DNA of 64,000 bases from Brachycybe producta (GCA_036925085.1 JAUPFP010000041.1:132001-196000), one strand, 5' to 3'. Positions 33,748 through 48,188 are shown, counted from the first letter of the stretch. A program made the numbers and translations. The notes: generated from the sequence alone by a model not told the origin.

Positions 33748-35479
33748 AAAATAATCGACTTGCAGGAAGCTTGCTAAGAACATGCGACTGCTTTCGCACA
33801 GGTAAATTTCTAAGGGTTCAAATGATCTGAATATTTTTTACAGATGATATTATCAAAAGGAAACTTTTTAAATGTTGAAAGACCATAATTTTAAACTTTT
33901 TTTTTTTGGGGGGGGGGGCACTCTACAAGTACTATCCCAGCGATTGGATGGCATCCGAATATCAAAGAAAAGCTAAAAACAGTAACTTGAATACCCCCCC
34001 CCCCCCCCACACACACACACATACATACATACATATGCCGGATAATCGCATATACTGTACAGCCTTGAAGAGAAAATTCCATAATGTCCGTATTACAAAA
34101 ACAAACAAATTATGCTAATTTAAACCAATAATAAACCTGCAATGCAACATTTGCAGTGCAGCATTATTATGCAGTCAGTCTAAATAAATAATGTTATTAA
34201 CTGGAGTGTTGCTACTTTGGAGTTTTCAAGGCTACAATTAGTAATTACTAACTACATACAATAGTTAATGGTAATTTCATTTTGTTTGACCACTTTTGCA
34301 ACACTTTTCAGGCTTTTCTACAACACTATTTTCCCCTTGTGTTGAAATTTATTCCCATTTCGCCTTTTTTTTTAGTGAAGCACCTTTTTCCGTAGTGTTC
34401 GGAATCTAAATTCAAACACAGAACTTTGAAGATTCTAAATTCTAAATGCGGCATAAATGCATTACAGTTAACGGAGACCGAACTGAAAATTACCATAGGT
34501 TATAAGAGTTTTTTTTTTTTACATTTTATTAAATTTTTACAATGACGTTTTCATTCATTTGTATTTTAACCGCCCTTCATATTTTACGAATTATAAAATG
34601 TCGATCATTGCAACAGCATGTGGACCATATACCATCAAAAGAGGGTTTAAATTCATTACAAGTCACCCTGTATATAATATAAAACTAATGTAGTCACAGG
34701 GGCAATACACACACACACAATATGCAAATTTTGGCCAAAAAAATGAAAAGGAGGCAGGAAACCTCATGTTTATGCATGTGTTGTGTACAAGTCTATAAAG
34801 TGGGAACAAAAGTTGCAAATTAGACACACATTTTACAAAGAGAGATGGTGGCGGCATGCACACGTCCATTATTATTTGACCAAAAATCATATCAAAAACG
34901 GGAGGAGAGAGAGAGAGAGAGAAAGAAAGAGAGGAAAAGGTGCAATATGTGAACGAAGACGACTCTTCTCTCCCTCAGCCGTCCGTCGCTAACATCAATG
35001 ATCGATTTGGTTTAATTGTAAACGCGTATTTCGAATAGCAACTTCCTGAAGAAGATTATATTCTTTCTGTCTCAGTGAGTGTTTTTTTGATGGTCTTTTA
35101 CAACTAAGCTTCACGGCTTAACAAATTTCAATATTAATGCTTTAATTAGCATACAAGATCTGTTTACAAGGGTGTCTCTAAAAACCCGTTTTTTTTGCTT
35201 TACTTCTAACCTATAAATGTGGCACACATGAGTTATTTTCGAAATATAGCATTAAATTAGCTGATTATAAAAATTAATCATTAAAGTCTGTTAAAACCTA
35301 GAAGAGTATACCCACAAATTTGAAAATAATTCTATTGAGAAGTTTTCACTTTAAACAAGGGTCAAATATCGTCATATTTTGAAGAAATATTTTAAAAGTA
35401 CAATCGAAAAATATCTATTTAATTGTAAATAAACACATTACGCGTAAGGAAAGCGGGCCTGCTTTGCATTACGCTTTTC
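33748..35479. other. Spacer with simple repeats and a mariner-like end
   Basis: G run at 33,909-33,918, C run plus (CA)n at 33,995-34,020, (GA)n at 34,905-34,930. CACCCTGTATATAATA at 34,665 is a mariner-like terminus (TACAGGGTG in complement) without a visible partner. No gene was recognised. Confidence 0.45.
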
Positions 35480-35672
35480 AAATCAAAAAGGCTGATTAGA
35501 GGTTATATGGCTGGTTACTGTCAGATGTCAACTAGAGTTCTAGCCTCTAAACAGTGTTTTTTATTGAAAGAACAGTTTATATATTAAACGGGATTGTTAC
35601 TTCATAATTATTGGCTCTTTTTCCACGGATTTCAGAAACATTTGCATAAAAATCCCAGTCCTAAAGAATTAT
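35480..35672 (-). mobile_element. hAT-like repeat V, copy 2, diverged
   Basis: In reverse complement it shows GGACTGGGATTTTTATG, GAGCCAATAATTATGAAGTA, AGGCTAGAACTCTAGTTGAC and TAACCTCTAATCAGC, in the same order as 29,745-29,930. The far end is missing. Confidence 0.5.
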
Positions 35673-35684
35673 GCCTTACAGTAG

Positions 35685-35889
35685 TGTCGGTTATTCTAAC
35701 CGTCGATTATCGGAACCAATTTTTTTTTTACTTATTTTTAAAGGAATAAAAAAAAATTCTTTGCAATCGGTTTTTTCTTACTTTTCTCCACTTTTTTAAA
35801 TGGGAGTTCGATTAGTCTATATGAACTTGAGATTATCGGAACTATAGTCATGTCTGACATTAGTTCCCATAATCGACGTTCTACCTATA
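35685..35889. mobile_element. Small inverted-repeat element X
   Basis: Left CGTCGATTATCGGAACC and right GTTCCCATAATCGACG pair with mismatches; TCCGATAATC also occurs inside. A related end (GGTTCCGATAACCGACGTTC) sits at 50,579, so the sequence is dispersed. Confidence 0.45.
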
Positions 35890-36070
35890 TACGCATTTTC
35901 ATGCATATAATGATAAATAAAGACATAAAATTATTTAGTCATTTAAGGAAATTCGACGTCATTCATTGGTATGGCAGTCAGTCGTAAGCCGTATAATAAG
36001 CTGAGTTCACCAGAACAGAGCATTAATTTAGCCATAACGACAAATCTACATGTATATCTTTGTAAAAAAC

Positions 36071-36508
36071 TAGAGATGCCCGGGGCATTCGAATCCTCGA
36101 ATCCCGCGAATCTTGAAAAATATTCGAGATTCGAAAACTCGAATCTTCGCGCTTTTTTCGTCTTTCGAATCCTAACATTTAAAAAAAACTGTTAAAAACG
36201 TTGGTAAAATTAGTTTTAACTCCATTGACGTCCAATAGAAGCGTTCAACACTAACAAAAATTGTTGCAATTTCGGTGGTCGGACCCGGATTACCAATATC
36301 ACCTTGTGGCGACCCTGAGTACCACACTGTTTTTTTATTATTAATAATTTAATATTTAATATTATTTAATTTATTTGTATTTTCTTAATGAATAATAAAG
36401 GATTCTTATATGAAGAATTCAAAGGATTCTTATATGAAGAATTCGAGGGATTCGAAAACCTTTTAGGATTCGGATTCGAGAAAATTTAGTATTCGTCCCA
36501 CATCTATT
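36071..36508 (+). mobile_element. Repeat G, copy 1 (hAT-like ends)
   Basis: It begins TAGAGATGCCCGGGGCATTC and ends ATTCGTCCCACATCTATT, giving TAGAGATG / CATCTATT ends reminiscent of hAT MITEs. The interior is rich in TTCGAATC and GATTCGAA words and matches 53,921-54,329. A 24-bp internal unit (AGGATTCTTATATGAAGAAT plus 4) is duplicated at 36,400-36,450. Confidence 0.65.
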
Positions 36509-39500
36509 AAAAACTGAATAAACTGCTTAGCACAAACCGGAGTTTAAAACTTCACACAGCGAGAGAAACAGTGACACACACACAACCAATGTCACACACC
36601 AAAATTGAATAACTTTCCATTCATGACAAAAAGTAGGGCCTACTTACTCAATTTCAATTTTTTTTTTCTTCAAATTTCTATACAACAAAGAAGTTGCATA
36701 AAAGTTCCAAACTGAAATCGAATTATGTATAAACCCTCCCCCTTTTTCTACAACCTCCCTACATATTAAAGAGAAAAGGACCCACATACAATGAATGCCC
36801 CAAGTTCCATGTTCACACCCACCATAAAAGCCCACTCTTATGTTGATCAAAAACGTAAAAGAAAGTAATTTTTTTTTCTCTGTTCGCTTCCTCCCCCCCC
36901 CCCCCTCCAACTGAAGTAGAAATCTCCAATCTCCCCCCCCCCCCCTCTCCACACACACACATATAGTCCCAATGTATAATAAGGAGCCCTTTTCTATACA
37001 TATGTATAGGGGCTCCCGCATCCTGCATTTGTGGTCTTTTCGTTTTATTCATTACAAATTGAAAGGAGGTGACCAAAAAAATGCCTTATTTACATGGGAC
37101 ATCTATATGTATATAAAAAAAACCCTGGACACGGTTGAGAACTTCATAGTTCCATAAATTACCTGAGGGCTATATTATAAAAAGGCTATAAACCCAGTCA
37201 GTAATCTAACATTGTAGCCCATGAGTCTATCTATCTGTATATAAAGCCAACCATTGTTATATACATCATCTTGTAATACCTTCAACCAATGTATGAATGA
37301 AGGATTTCCACTATCCCATAAGCCATTGAGTAAACTTTAGAAAAGTGACAACTCTATCTATCATTGACAATGTCAGCAGCAACCTATTTAGAAACTACCG
37401 TAGCATCCGGCTACTTTTCTTCCATCTTCTCTACTTTTATTTGTCCTCCTCATTCTCCTCCCCCCCCCTATTTTTAGTGTATGAAATTCTACAAGCATTT
37501 AACACTCTGTACACAAAAATAAATAAGATCTTATTTTAATTTATGAGGTGGGGATAGAGAGAGAGAGAGCTCATTTGTAAATAGAATAAGATCACCTGAC
37601 ATGCAAATGAAGCAGTCAATCGATTTTCATACTTTTAGCTTCGATGTCAACCTTTATTTACTGGTATCCAGACTGTAACAAGTTTTGTTTGTTTTTCAGT
37701 ACTGAAACGGTAAGTTTGGTTGGTAAGTACTGCATGTCAAACAAATTCAATTCTTCGGACTCAGAAGTAGCAAACATTAGAAATGAATAACAGCTTTTAA
37801 ACTGTCTATGAGCTAAAGGAACCAAACGCTAATCTTGACAAATTAATTCAATTTAGTTCTCACACTAAAAATAACACTTTGTGAGGGCTGGCAAATTACG
37901 ATATTTTCCCACCACAACAACAACAACAACAACAACAACAACTACTACTAGTAGTAGTACTATACTACGGCTGCTGCTACTGCTAAAATAAAATAATAAT
38001 TAATAATAATATAGGCTGGATTGATTACAATTTTTCAACAACTTTTATTTTAAAGAAACCATATTATTTACATTTATTTTAAAATTCTGATAATTAGGAC
38101 CAGGACGTTTCAGTAATTACTGACTATTCAGTATATTTCATATATTTTCATACATTTCATACATTTCATATATTTTGGGTAGTTTATGTTTTCTGAACTA
38201 AATATGAACCAATCATCCCAATAACGGGTTGAGCTATTAGAGGAAAACGTTTTTTGTTGAAGCAGAAAAAAGCAGGCAACAGAAAATTGGTGCAGCGGAA
38301 AATTTGTAAAAGCAGGCAGACAAGTGAAAAACGGTAGAAAACAAGATGGTGTTTTTCGAGATATCATACACGTTTCACTTTTTATAGTGCCACCATTTTT
38401 GTGCCAGTGTGTTCTAAAATTGTTGCTGTTAGTAGATGCATGCTGCTAGTTGCCAACAATGCTCCTACCAAATACAACAAGGGTAGTTATTTTCAAAGGC
38501 ACTTTTACGTCTTACCTAACCTTCCCTTGAAGTCACTGTATAAACATACTAATAAAACTCACAAAACTTTACATTTACATGCATTTCGCTGCTTCAAAGT
38601 CTACCTATACGACTCTTAAAATTCACTCTTGAGAAGCAATGCACGAACTTCGTTATTATAAAGTCCTATTCTAGGTGCCTAGCTCCCTCCTGTATACCAA
38701 AGGGGGGTGTACCCCCAATAGGCAGACATAATTTCAGAACGTCCTTCAATGTCCATCTCCCGTGCAGTACATTCACTCATATGATATGTGTTGTATAATA
38801 ATATGCCAAACACCCACCCCATACCCAATCGGGGGGGGGGGGGGGGGTTTGAAACATGTAAGTCTCGTAAATCACCACGGGAGACTAATTTATTTTGTTG
38901 GCAGCCATGCCATGCAACTTTTAAAGGGAATGTTCAGCATAAAACCAATCACTCTTTTATCCCAACAGACAAAATACACATCAATATCCAACAAGAACCC
39001 TACAGAGTTTGAGATTTCCCATAGACATAAGAAGAAGAGTGAGTGTACGTAACATACAAACCATACTATCTGAGTAGGCCTATACAAGAGAACAAAATAG
39101 AAAGAGAGAAAGAGAACGAAAAAAAAAACGCACACAACTTCTTTATTTTTGGACACATATGGCCATAAATATGAAGCTAAGACAAACAATAGTGAGGCAT
39201 GTATGTCATAATAAACCATCTCATTTTAAAGCACTTCTTAAGTAAGTGGGCGACTAAGAAAAACAGCTCAAATAAACAAGGAAATACGCAAAATATGCCA
39301 AAGATATCATCTAAACCACCCAAAAAAAACCACATCTATTTCAAAAACCAGCTTCACTTTCGCAAACAAACTGAACATCAGTCTATTAGCTTGCATATTA
39401 TGAGTCACTTTTCCATTGGATTTTATTTGTCCATCTCCCATAACACTTTTTTTTGCCCTTGTCTATTATGTCAAATTCTTGCATTTACGAATAGATTAAC

Positions 39501-39819
39501 TTTTTTTAATAATTGCATGACTGCTGTTCGCAGTCTGAGTGAATTTTGGCAAACACACTAAGGTATTGTGCATATGCCTGCCAGTGTCATCTAGGAACCA
39601 GAAGAAGAAAAAAAAAAACAATTGGAAAATAATGCAAAGCTATACTGTTGTTATCTATGAGGATAGGGACGAGGGGGAGGAGTCTTATCTGACCTTATAG
39701 ATAACAACGGTAGTTTTTCCCTATTTTTCAACATTATTGTTTTCCTCTGTATTTCATTTTAGTTACTTGTCAAAAGTCTCGTTCGGTCAGTTGGTGGTAT
39801 TTTCTGCATTGACGACTCA
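36509..39819. other. Gene-poor stretch with homopolymer and microsatellite tracts
   Basis: C runs at 36,892-36,905 and 36,932-36,945, (CA)n at 36,951; (CAA)n at 37,917-37,941 followed by (CTA)n; TTCATA repeats at 38,136-38,170; G run at 38,831-38,847. A TTATCTATGAGG / CCTTATAGATAA pair near 39,650-39,705 forms a small hairpin. Open frames (for example 39,199-39,561) look like noise. Confidence 0.45.
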
Positions 39820-40468
39820 TGCCTAGTTCTCAAAACCTTCTTGTAGCTCGGGCTAAAATAGCCTTGGCTAAACGACTGTGTTCACATGTGAGCAGCTACA
39901 TATGGGCTTAGTGACCTGCCTAAAGGGAGCGCTCACTACAGCATATTTATTTCATTTTTACAAATTTGGCACTGGCCATTGTGTGGACATTGTGCTGTGT
40001 ATAGCCTGCATAATGTTACATAATTGGAGGGAAAATGGCTGATATTGTCCATACTAACAAAACTGAATTGCATGAGTCTTCATTGAACACTCTAAATGCA
40101 ACATATTTTAATTGTAGGTAGGTTGATGATTTAGAGTTTATGGAAATAAGTAATTATTAAATAAAGATCAATTGATAATTTTAAATTATTTTAATAAATT
40201 AACAAATAGACTGAAACATCTAACAATGGAAATACAAAATGAATGACGTCATTTTCTATTCAGAATTATGACCACCAGGTGGCGTACAATCAAGTTAACT
40301 TTGTTTTGCATTCACACTAAATAATGTGTAGGCTACATATGGGTAACCGAGGATACCTAACCAAAGCTAACATTTGACATTGACCACCATCTAGTGTGTG
40401 TTCTCACAACCCTTATACATAGGCTAAGTCCTTAGCCTGAGCTACATGAAGGTTGTGAGAACTAGGCA
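39820..40468 (+). mobile_element. MITE family E, copy 1
   Basis: The ends TGCCTAGTTCTCAAAACCTT and AAGGTTGTGAGAACTAGGCA are inverted complements with one to two mismatches; the next block TGTAGCTCGGGCTAA / TTAGCCTGAGCTACAT also pairs. Length is 649 bp. The interior matches 50,660-51,283 in the opposite orientation, including GGAGGGAAAATGGCTGATAT and GACCACCAGGTGGCGTA. No coding frame. Confidence 0.85.
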
Positions 40469-42507
40469 TCACTGTCTTGACGACAGGAGCCAGGAGGCAC
40501 ATGGCAGCTAACAAAGTGACCTAAATAATAATTTCTCTAATAACAAGAGTATTTTTTGAACCAGAAATCCAGGGCTTAATCTGTGTCATACTGTCATGGA
40601 TTTTAAATGCGTAATCCACCTATAGTTATTTAACTATCGCACCATGTGGTAGGTTAGTCATAGCCTCATGTTGCACAGTGCTGTTTTTTCTTCTTCATAC
40701 ATTTGACCCAGATTGAATCTTAAAATTCAACAAATAATAAGACTGTCATTCATATAAACAGTAAATGGCCATATTCAGCTCATAAACTTGTAACAGTCAC
40801 TAATGAAAATATTAAAAATTAAAAAATATTATTATGACAAATATTGTTTTATGACTGTCATTAACTTGTGTACAGTTTAATATAATTATTAAATTAATAA
40901 AGTATAATTGTCATAATTTTATGATTGTTTTTTTTATTTTTAAATGAAGCCCCCAAAGGTCTACAATATTTTTACCGTTAGATAACATCTCCCAATCAAA
41001 TATTTGCAAATCTAATAAGAGGATTTGTTAATAGCAAAACAATACATGAAAATTCGTTTTGGTTGCGTCACGTTCAATGAATGAATAAATGACGTCACAA
41101 AGAGCCAAAAGAAAAGATCACTAAATGCATTTTACGATCACTTGTGTGTCTATAGAACAAATTAATAACAATAGAATCACACATGGGGAATGAATAAACA
41201 ACACAAACCCATTCTATTTTCCAGCCATCCCCCCCTTCTCTCTCACTCTCTCTATCTCTCTCCGTAGCTCTTGTAACAAACGTTGATATAATTATAAATT
41301 AATAATCTATGGCAGACAAACAAAATTAAATTTCATAGATGAAATTAGTTAAGTAAATAGTCAACGTGTTCTTTCAGTGCAACAAAGGTCCAACAATAAC
41401 AAACCTTTATGCAAATACAATGTCAGAAAATTATTTTTCATTCAGTTCTGGCTTTAAAATCCATTCAAATAGTCAGTCAATACTTTTGTAAAATAATAAA
41501 TTTCATTTTTTGCGTTTTAAAATTTTAACTTGGTTCTATTTTGCACAAACGTATGGCGAGCATAGCGAGCGAAATGCTTTTAGAAAAAAATAATTGTGAA
41601 ACTAGCAAAACTCATTTAAATCAAACAACTATACATAGACCAATAAATAATAAGTTAATGACCACATAATTACAATTATATAAACAAGCAAAAAATATAT
41701 AGATCTAAATGGAGTATTAAAATTTTCTAAAATTTTCTAAAATTTTCTTGAGTTTCAGCCTAAAATCAGCCTTCTAATGGTAAAACTGGCCCATTGACGT
41801 CACAGGTTGCTGTTCTTAACTTTATATTCTCACCTATTCATGTTATAGTTAACCAGAGCATCATCATTTCAGAGGCCTGTTTTCGATATAATGTAGGTTA
41901 ATACGAACTGGTGAGCATGATCAGCCACACAAGTGACACAAATGACCAAAGCATTCCATAGACACAAAATAAAGAGTTCAAAAGTTTGAGTGAGCCTGTC
42001 TCACAGCGTGGCCCCCCACCCCACCTCTTCTTCCTCCGTCATTTGATACTAGAATAATGGCAAACAGGGTCGTCTCAATTGAAACAAACTTCAAACTGAA
42101 TCCATTACACATATGATTACATGACAGATGACCATTAATTAAACCCCTCCGATCATAGAGAAAACAAAAAGAAACTCTTTCCACCACACACACTCTTTTA
42201 TCTCTCTCTTTCTCTATGTTTGGTTAGGTTTCACATTGTCCACAGTAGCTGTATAGAGATAAGAGTTAATAAATGAGGGACAGAAAGAGAGAGAGAGAGA
42301 GAGAGATACAAAACTAAATAGAAAATCAAGTCAGTCTCTCTCTCTCTTTTTGTGTCTGTGATACTGTAGCAAATCGTTTTACTTCCATTGTTGTCAAACG
42401 TTTTTATTTTCTGACACAAATTGTACATGCATATACATTATATATCCAACAACAGATGAAAATGATGCTTTCGATGCTCAACAATAAATAAACAACATAA
42501 AAAATAT

Positions 42508-42600
42508 AGAAGGAGGGAGAGAGAGAGAGATTGAGAGAGAGAGAGATTGAGAGAGAAAAAGGAGAGAAGAGAGAAAGAGAGACAGATTGAGAGAAAAGTA
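42508..42600 (+). repeat. (GA)n-rich microsatellite
   Basis: Interrupted GAGAGA blocks separated by TTGAGA. Ser/Leu-rich frames across it are artefacts. Confidence 0.9.
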
Positions 42601-44756
42601 GAACGACAACATTTAATTGAATATCTAGAAAAAGTAAACGTTGAGAAAAACAAAATATATTGAGAATTCAAAGAGTGAGTGAATCACCACTGATTTCAAT
42701 CTTAATGGTGGATATTTTATATCAAAGTATCCCCCCACCCACTCCACCGCACCCTGCCACCCAGTGGTCAATAGTGAATTCATTTATGATGCAGTCACAA
42801 GTTACCAATGTAATTTAATACAAAAACATAGAAAGTTGTTCTACTTTTTAGAACGACGACTAATTAATTAAGTCCCCTTATTTAAATATATTTGTATTTT
42901 TGCTTTGCACTCAAGCTGCTTTGCACTTCTGTTAAATTGCCTTACAAAGTAATGTCAATGCGTTCAGGAATGAAAGAGGTAATTTTCAAACTCCAGTTAT
43001 TTTGTCTGTTTCAGGAGGTAAAATTTAAAAGAAACTAGAAAATGTTTTTCTTTCTTTCAGAAACTTAGAAAAGTAGCTCTATCATTTAAGAGTATTTTAA
43101 ATTTGTAATGTTGGTATCTTTCAAAATAAACTTTTTCATAAAACAAAAATTAAAAAAATATCGTTTTTAAACGCATAACAAAGTTTATTTTGAACGATAT
43201 GAACATGAAAATAATTTACGTGATTGAGCGAACCTTTCTATAGTTTCTAAAACACTCAAGTTTCTCTAACATACTTGAATTTTTTCTTCCTTCTGAAAAG
43301 CTGAATTAGCAATTTTCTAAACCTATTGTCAGCGTTCGAGTTTAAATTATCTGAATGATATTTCTAAGCAGAAAGAACGACACACAAAAAAGTAATAACA
43401 AAAGAGAAACTGTCAGCAAAACTTGACCATCCTCGACCCATTTTTAGATTGTATTTACCATTGTATAGAAGTAAAAAAAATAGGACCCGTGTAAAGATGA
43501 AACACGTGTGAAAAAAAAATGGGGAATCGAAACCATGACAATAGATAGATACATCGACTACAAGTAGCCGTACATGGACAACAAAAGAAAAAAAGAAGCC
43601 CTCCTCTTCCTCCTCCACTCTCAATCCCACTCCTAAAGATGACCAACAAAACATTTCCGATAATTTTGCATACAAAATTGTCCACTTTGGGAATGTCATT
43701 ACCGCAAAATATCGACTAACCAAAATGACCACTGTCCAGCACTACTATATAACGTAATAATAAGAGATCACACGGCAGCCGCCAACATTGGACAGTAGGT
43801 AACACGTGCAAGACAATGAAAACAAACTGGACAATGGACGAATATTATTAGTTCTTTTTCGAGCCTCCTTCCCTTCCTCCCTCTTTCTTCTTCAACCTAT
43901 TGGAATAACACCACCGCGCATTCACCTCTCCCAATATATCCTCCTCCCCCAACCTCACCCCACCCATAAACTCAAATGATAACTTGGACACTGATTTGTA
44001 TTAACGACCTGAATTAAATCACAATTCTCTTGGTCAAATGTTTTATGATGAATTTAATGGACTAAAGATTGGACAGAAATAAAAGAACATTAGAAGGGAG
44101 GGAGGAGGAGGAGAGGCACCTGAACAAAAGTTTTCACCAACATCATTCTGTAATGTAATGTTTGGGTCAGCTGCCAAAAAAAAAATCCCCCCCTCTTCCC
44201 CTATTCGGTCCCAACCCCCAAAAAAATCCACTCCTGAGTTCTAACTCCTATTCAACACCATTTACAACAGTTGTGTCACAACGGTCAACCTAAGAGTCCA
44301 CTACTGCATTTATTAAAAGGTGTTGCGAGCCATTGACCACTACTTTTGAAAAACGGGAACGGAAACGTCCGTCCAACAAGAACCACGGGGAGTGGAGGGT
44401 GTATGTGTTCCATGTAGGGTAACAATATGGATTCGATATGTCCAATGAGTGTGGTGGAGGTGTTGACAAAAGGATTTTTTTTCCTCAGTTCTATAGTATA
44501 ATAACACCAGATGTGTTGTTGGCTTGAGGCCGTTTTTCAGGCAAGTTGACAAATGAAAAGCGAAGATGGAAAATGAAGGAAACGGACGGGAAGTAAAGAA
44601 ATACTGCCAAGGGTGGGTTAGTTATAGATAACACGTCCTGGGATGAATCGCAGGGAATGCTTTTCAAGATTAAAAATATTATAACCAAGAAGAAATGAAG
44701 TTGGGTTGATCCAATGGATACAAGCATGAGACATTGAGAAGGGAAAACGGACAAAC

Positions 44757-44790
44757 AGAGGAGGAGGAGGAGGAGGAGGAGGAGGAGGAG
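44757..44790 (+). repeat. (AGG)n microsatellite
   Basis: About eleven AGG triplets. Poly-Leu and poly-Pro frames opposite are artefacts. Confidence 0.92.
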
Positions 44791-45294
44791 GTGGGGATTT
44801 AAGGGTGGAAGGGGATAGAGTAAAGTAATGGGTGGACCCGACCGTAAACGCGTAAACAATATTTTTCTGATCGATTTCAAACCGGAAAACTACTTCAAAT
44901 TGTACACACAGCACCCGTTTCTAATGCGGTATACAACTAAAAACAATTGATTTTATACACTGTATATACAGGAACCAACTTTGATATGGCAAACAGAAAA
45001 CATAGGCAGGATGACGTCATGGCGGCAGTTTAACAAATCAATAAGAGCCACTGTTTATTGAGATGTGTTATGAACAGCTAGCTGATTTTTCGAACTGTGG
45101 TTAATATTGCATTTCAGGAACAATACTAAAAAGAATTGGAAGTGTTATAAACTAGAACGGCAAGGGAATTACAAGTTAGTAGATGTAGTATTTTCATGTT
45201 GATATCTTGCACAAATATGTAGTTAAAGGTAGATTATTTTCAAGCTGGCGTACATAAAAAGGTTATTTTAAAAGATATCAAGAAAAAAATACTT

Positions 45295-45776
45295 TTAGGA
45301 CAGGCACATACTGACGATTTTTAGTCGGACAACTATTTAGTCGCAATCCCGAAGGCTGTAAGTTTATATAGGCGTTCCCGACTCGATTTCAATAGGACCA
45401 AAAAGTCAGTCGTCGAGGCGTTTTGATAAAAAAGTTGGACAACTATCGTGAGAGAGTCCGCTATATCCGTGGCAATACATAGGAGCGCGCATACCGCCGA
45501 CTAAACAGTCGCGCTTCTGCACCTGCCTCCTTGTCAAAAACGTACACTGTAGTTAGCTGCTGGCTGTGTCACGTCTATCGTCCGGTCCAGCAATATACAG
45601 AAGAGCTGTCGCGACACCTTTCCTGTTAAACATTTTGAGAAAGACTGCTCAATTGAGTCAGCTGTACGCGCACATTTGCGCCAAAACAGTTTAATCGTGG
45701 TGAAATCGTGGTGTCGGTCCAACCCAACTAAACAGTTGAGTCGTGGCAACAATCGTCAGTATGCGCCTACCTATAA
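45295..45776. mobile_element. MITE family M
   Basis: The left end GGCACATACTGACGATTTTT and the right end AACAATCGTCAGTATGCGCC are inverted complements over about 16 bp; AGTCGGACAACTATTTAGTC and AACTAAACAGTTGAGTCGTG pair further in. Relatively GC-rich interior with GTCGCGCTTCTGC and similar words. No coding capacity, single copy. Confidence 0.7.
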
Positions 45777-46870
45777 GGGTAACAGTACACAATAGGGCGC
45801 CATCCCAATTAGCTGATAACATGTCATTCCGCATGACAAAAAAAAAGAACCGATTTCACAGTTTTTCTGCCTATACTTTCCAGCAAATAAAAATTAGAAT
45901 AGAATTATTCAAATTAGATAAATTCCATTTTCAGTTGAATTTTTATTCTGTATGTGGGATCCATCCATCCCAAACTCAATAGTTTATTCTCATCGAACAA
46001 CTTTTTTTATTAAAAAAAATTGTTCAGAGATCGAGTCCCTTACCCCCTAGTATTTGGTTCTCATGCCCCTAGTTAAGAATCCCCCCCTCTCCCCGCCTTA
46101 AAACAATGAAAGCATGCTGTTTCTGTTCTCTTTTTAAGCTCTTTATTAGCATAATAATTTAAAACTTGTAAAACGGCGATTATTATAAATTTGAGGGGAG
46201 GGGGGGGGCAAGGGGTTCTTTTTCTAAGTTCCCGCCCAAATCTTTCTCCAAACATTTTGAATGAATTATGTCTTCTTCTTCCATTTCTATCCATGAGCCA
46301 TGAATTCTTTTGTAAAAAAACTAAGGTTTTTAGTCGTTCATCAATGTCACGTCTTTTTTGTTGTTGTTGTTGCTATTGTTTTTGCACATTATGCAAATAG
46401 AATTTAAGTCATATCGAAAAACACAGGGAAATTATTATTCACCACAAAAAATTTCTCATGTAGGCCTACCGTAAATCCAAATTAAATATTAGCTAGTATT
46501 TAAATTTTTTAATTAAAAACGAACTTTTCACGAAATAACATTGCAACCAAATCGTAAACCGATGAAATTCATAACGATGCCCAACAAATAAGAAAGGTCT
46601 TCCTACATAGCACAGTGGCAAGCAACATCCAAGAAACCCAAGGTACCAAAAATGTTGTTGATCCGCCCTACAAATTTAAGTTCAATGGCATGACAACAGC
46701 ATGTGAGCGCCTTTAAAAGAAGAAATGTCCGGGAACAAGTTCAGCAATAAAATGGTAGCTCAAGCAGCCATGCTTACATTGAACATTTAAAATCATGCAA
46801 TCAGGTCACACCAGTGAAAAGAAACAAAAATGAAATAAAGATGGCGTTTCTTTTAAGAGCCTAGCCTAGA
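45777..46870. other. Unannotated spacer
   Basis: G run at 46,200-46,208; GTTGTTGTTGTTGCTATTG at 46,360; TAGGCCTA at 46,461. No gene was recognised. Confidence 0.45.
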
Positions 46871-46960
46871 CACTCCAGAGCGTACACGCGCTGCAATGAC
46901 TCCACAGACACAATGTTAAGCGAAATTTGACAATCCCCAAAAACATGGTCTTCATTCTAG
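46871..46960 (+). repeat. Dispersed repeat U, copy 2
   Basis: Same orientation as 28,819-28,920, sharing CAATGTTAAGCGAAATTTGA and CCAAAAACAT. Confidence 0.55.
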
Positions 46961-47841
46961 CCACCTTAGTGCCGTTATAGAAGCTCTTGCGAAACGTGGA
47001 CCACACCTAAGACGGGTGACAGAAAGAGTCTACCGCACTTTGTTATATTTGTCTCGATTTGCATGCTGCCATCCCCGTGATGTACATGGCTGCAAAGGCA
47101 GTGTATTCTTCGAACACGCACACGTTGTCTTTTGCCATAGTGCCTAAAATATCCCGCCATTGCCGTCATTGTAACAATTTTATTTTCGACAAAAATGAAT
47201 AATAATTTCCTCACAGATTTATTTTTGATGAAAACATAAAATGGGTCCCGTTCTTTTTAGTTTGAGCACTGCAGTTGACTGTCACCTTTAATCTAGCGTT
47301 GCAGATAAAAATGTAGGCGCAAAAACGATAAACGTCCAGAGGCGGACGCCATCTTGAATTAGTGGTAAAACCTCCTTTTGATGAAGACGTCTTTGCTTAG
47401 AATGGTTAGACACGCTGCGGCTATTGTCGCTAGATCAACGGTTTACGTTTCTAAACTTGCAGTATGGTAGGGTACAGCTTGCTGGGCCCACGAACTACTA
47501 GGCCTATACCAATCAGACCCTGATAACGTGGCGGCTCATTTAAATAACCAAACCAGAACTAATTAATAAACAAGCGAATAACTTGATAACAAAGTTAATG
47601 CATTTATGCAAAGTTGCAAGATGAAAGACAGTTCTTTTCTACCTGAAACTAATTTTGTTGCAAGCAGAAATGGGTTGTCTTAATTACTAATTTACGAAAT
47701 ACGAAAGTGAATTAAGTTGGCTTCAAACTTTAACCATAAACAACAAATCAAAAAACCAAGAAAGTTAACTTAAATTGAAAACACAGCCTAATCGAGTTAA
47801 CATTTCTTGAAAATGTATGCGGTTTTCAACTTTGAAGAAAG

Positions 47842-47898
<57 letters not shown>

Positions 47899-48188
47899 AA
47901 CAAATACGTAAAAGAACAAGAAACATTTTAAGAATTCCTCTTTCCCTGCTTAACAACACTATATTAATAACAATATTTTCCTAAATGTTAGTTTGTCAGG
48001 TTAATTCCAACCATTTAAAAACATATACACAGATATATTTCAAGACATCATCTTTGAAGAACAACCTAAATATCATTTACATAATAATGAAAGAAAAAAT
48101 GTTCACGACCTCTCGAACTCTGGCAATTGTGTCTTTCGCGGAATAAAATTTAGAAAAAATATATTTAAAGTTGTTGACTATTTTTTTT
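46961..48188. other. Unannotated spacer
   Basis: Somewhat GC-richer at 46,970-47,160, but the open frames there show no family. TAGGCCTA at 47,499; GATA/GA microsatellite at 47,838-47,897. Confidence 0.45.
47838..47897 (+). repeat. (GATA)n/(GA)n microsatellite
   Basis: ATAGATAGATAGATAG passes into a pure GA run of about 38 bp. Confidence 0.93.

Larger units (their letters stand above)
40469..45294. other. Gene-poor stretch, purine/pyrimidine microsatellites
   Basis: CT and GA tracts at 41,235-41,262, 42,280-42,306 and 42,508-42,600; (AGG)n at 44,757-44,790. Family A-like interior words (AAAATAAACTTTTTCAT) near 43,120 and 45,180-45,300 suggest eroded A copies without ends. A GCGAGCATAGCGAGC word at 41,558 recurs at 52,353. 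No gene was recognised. Confidence 0.45.
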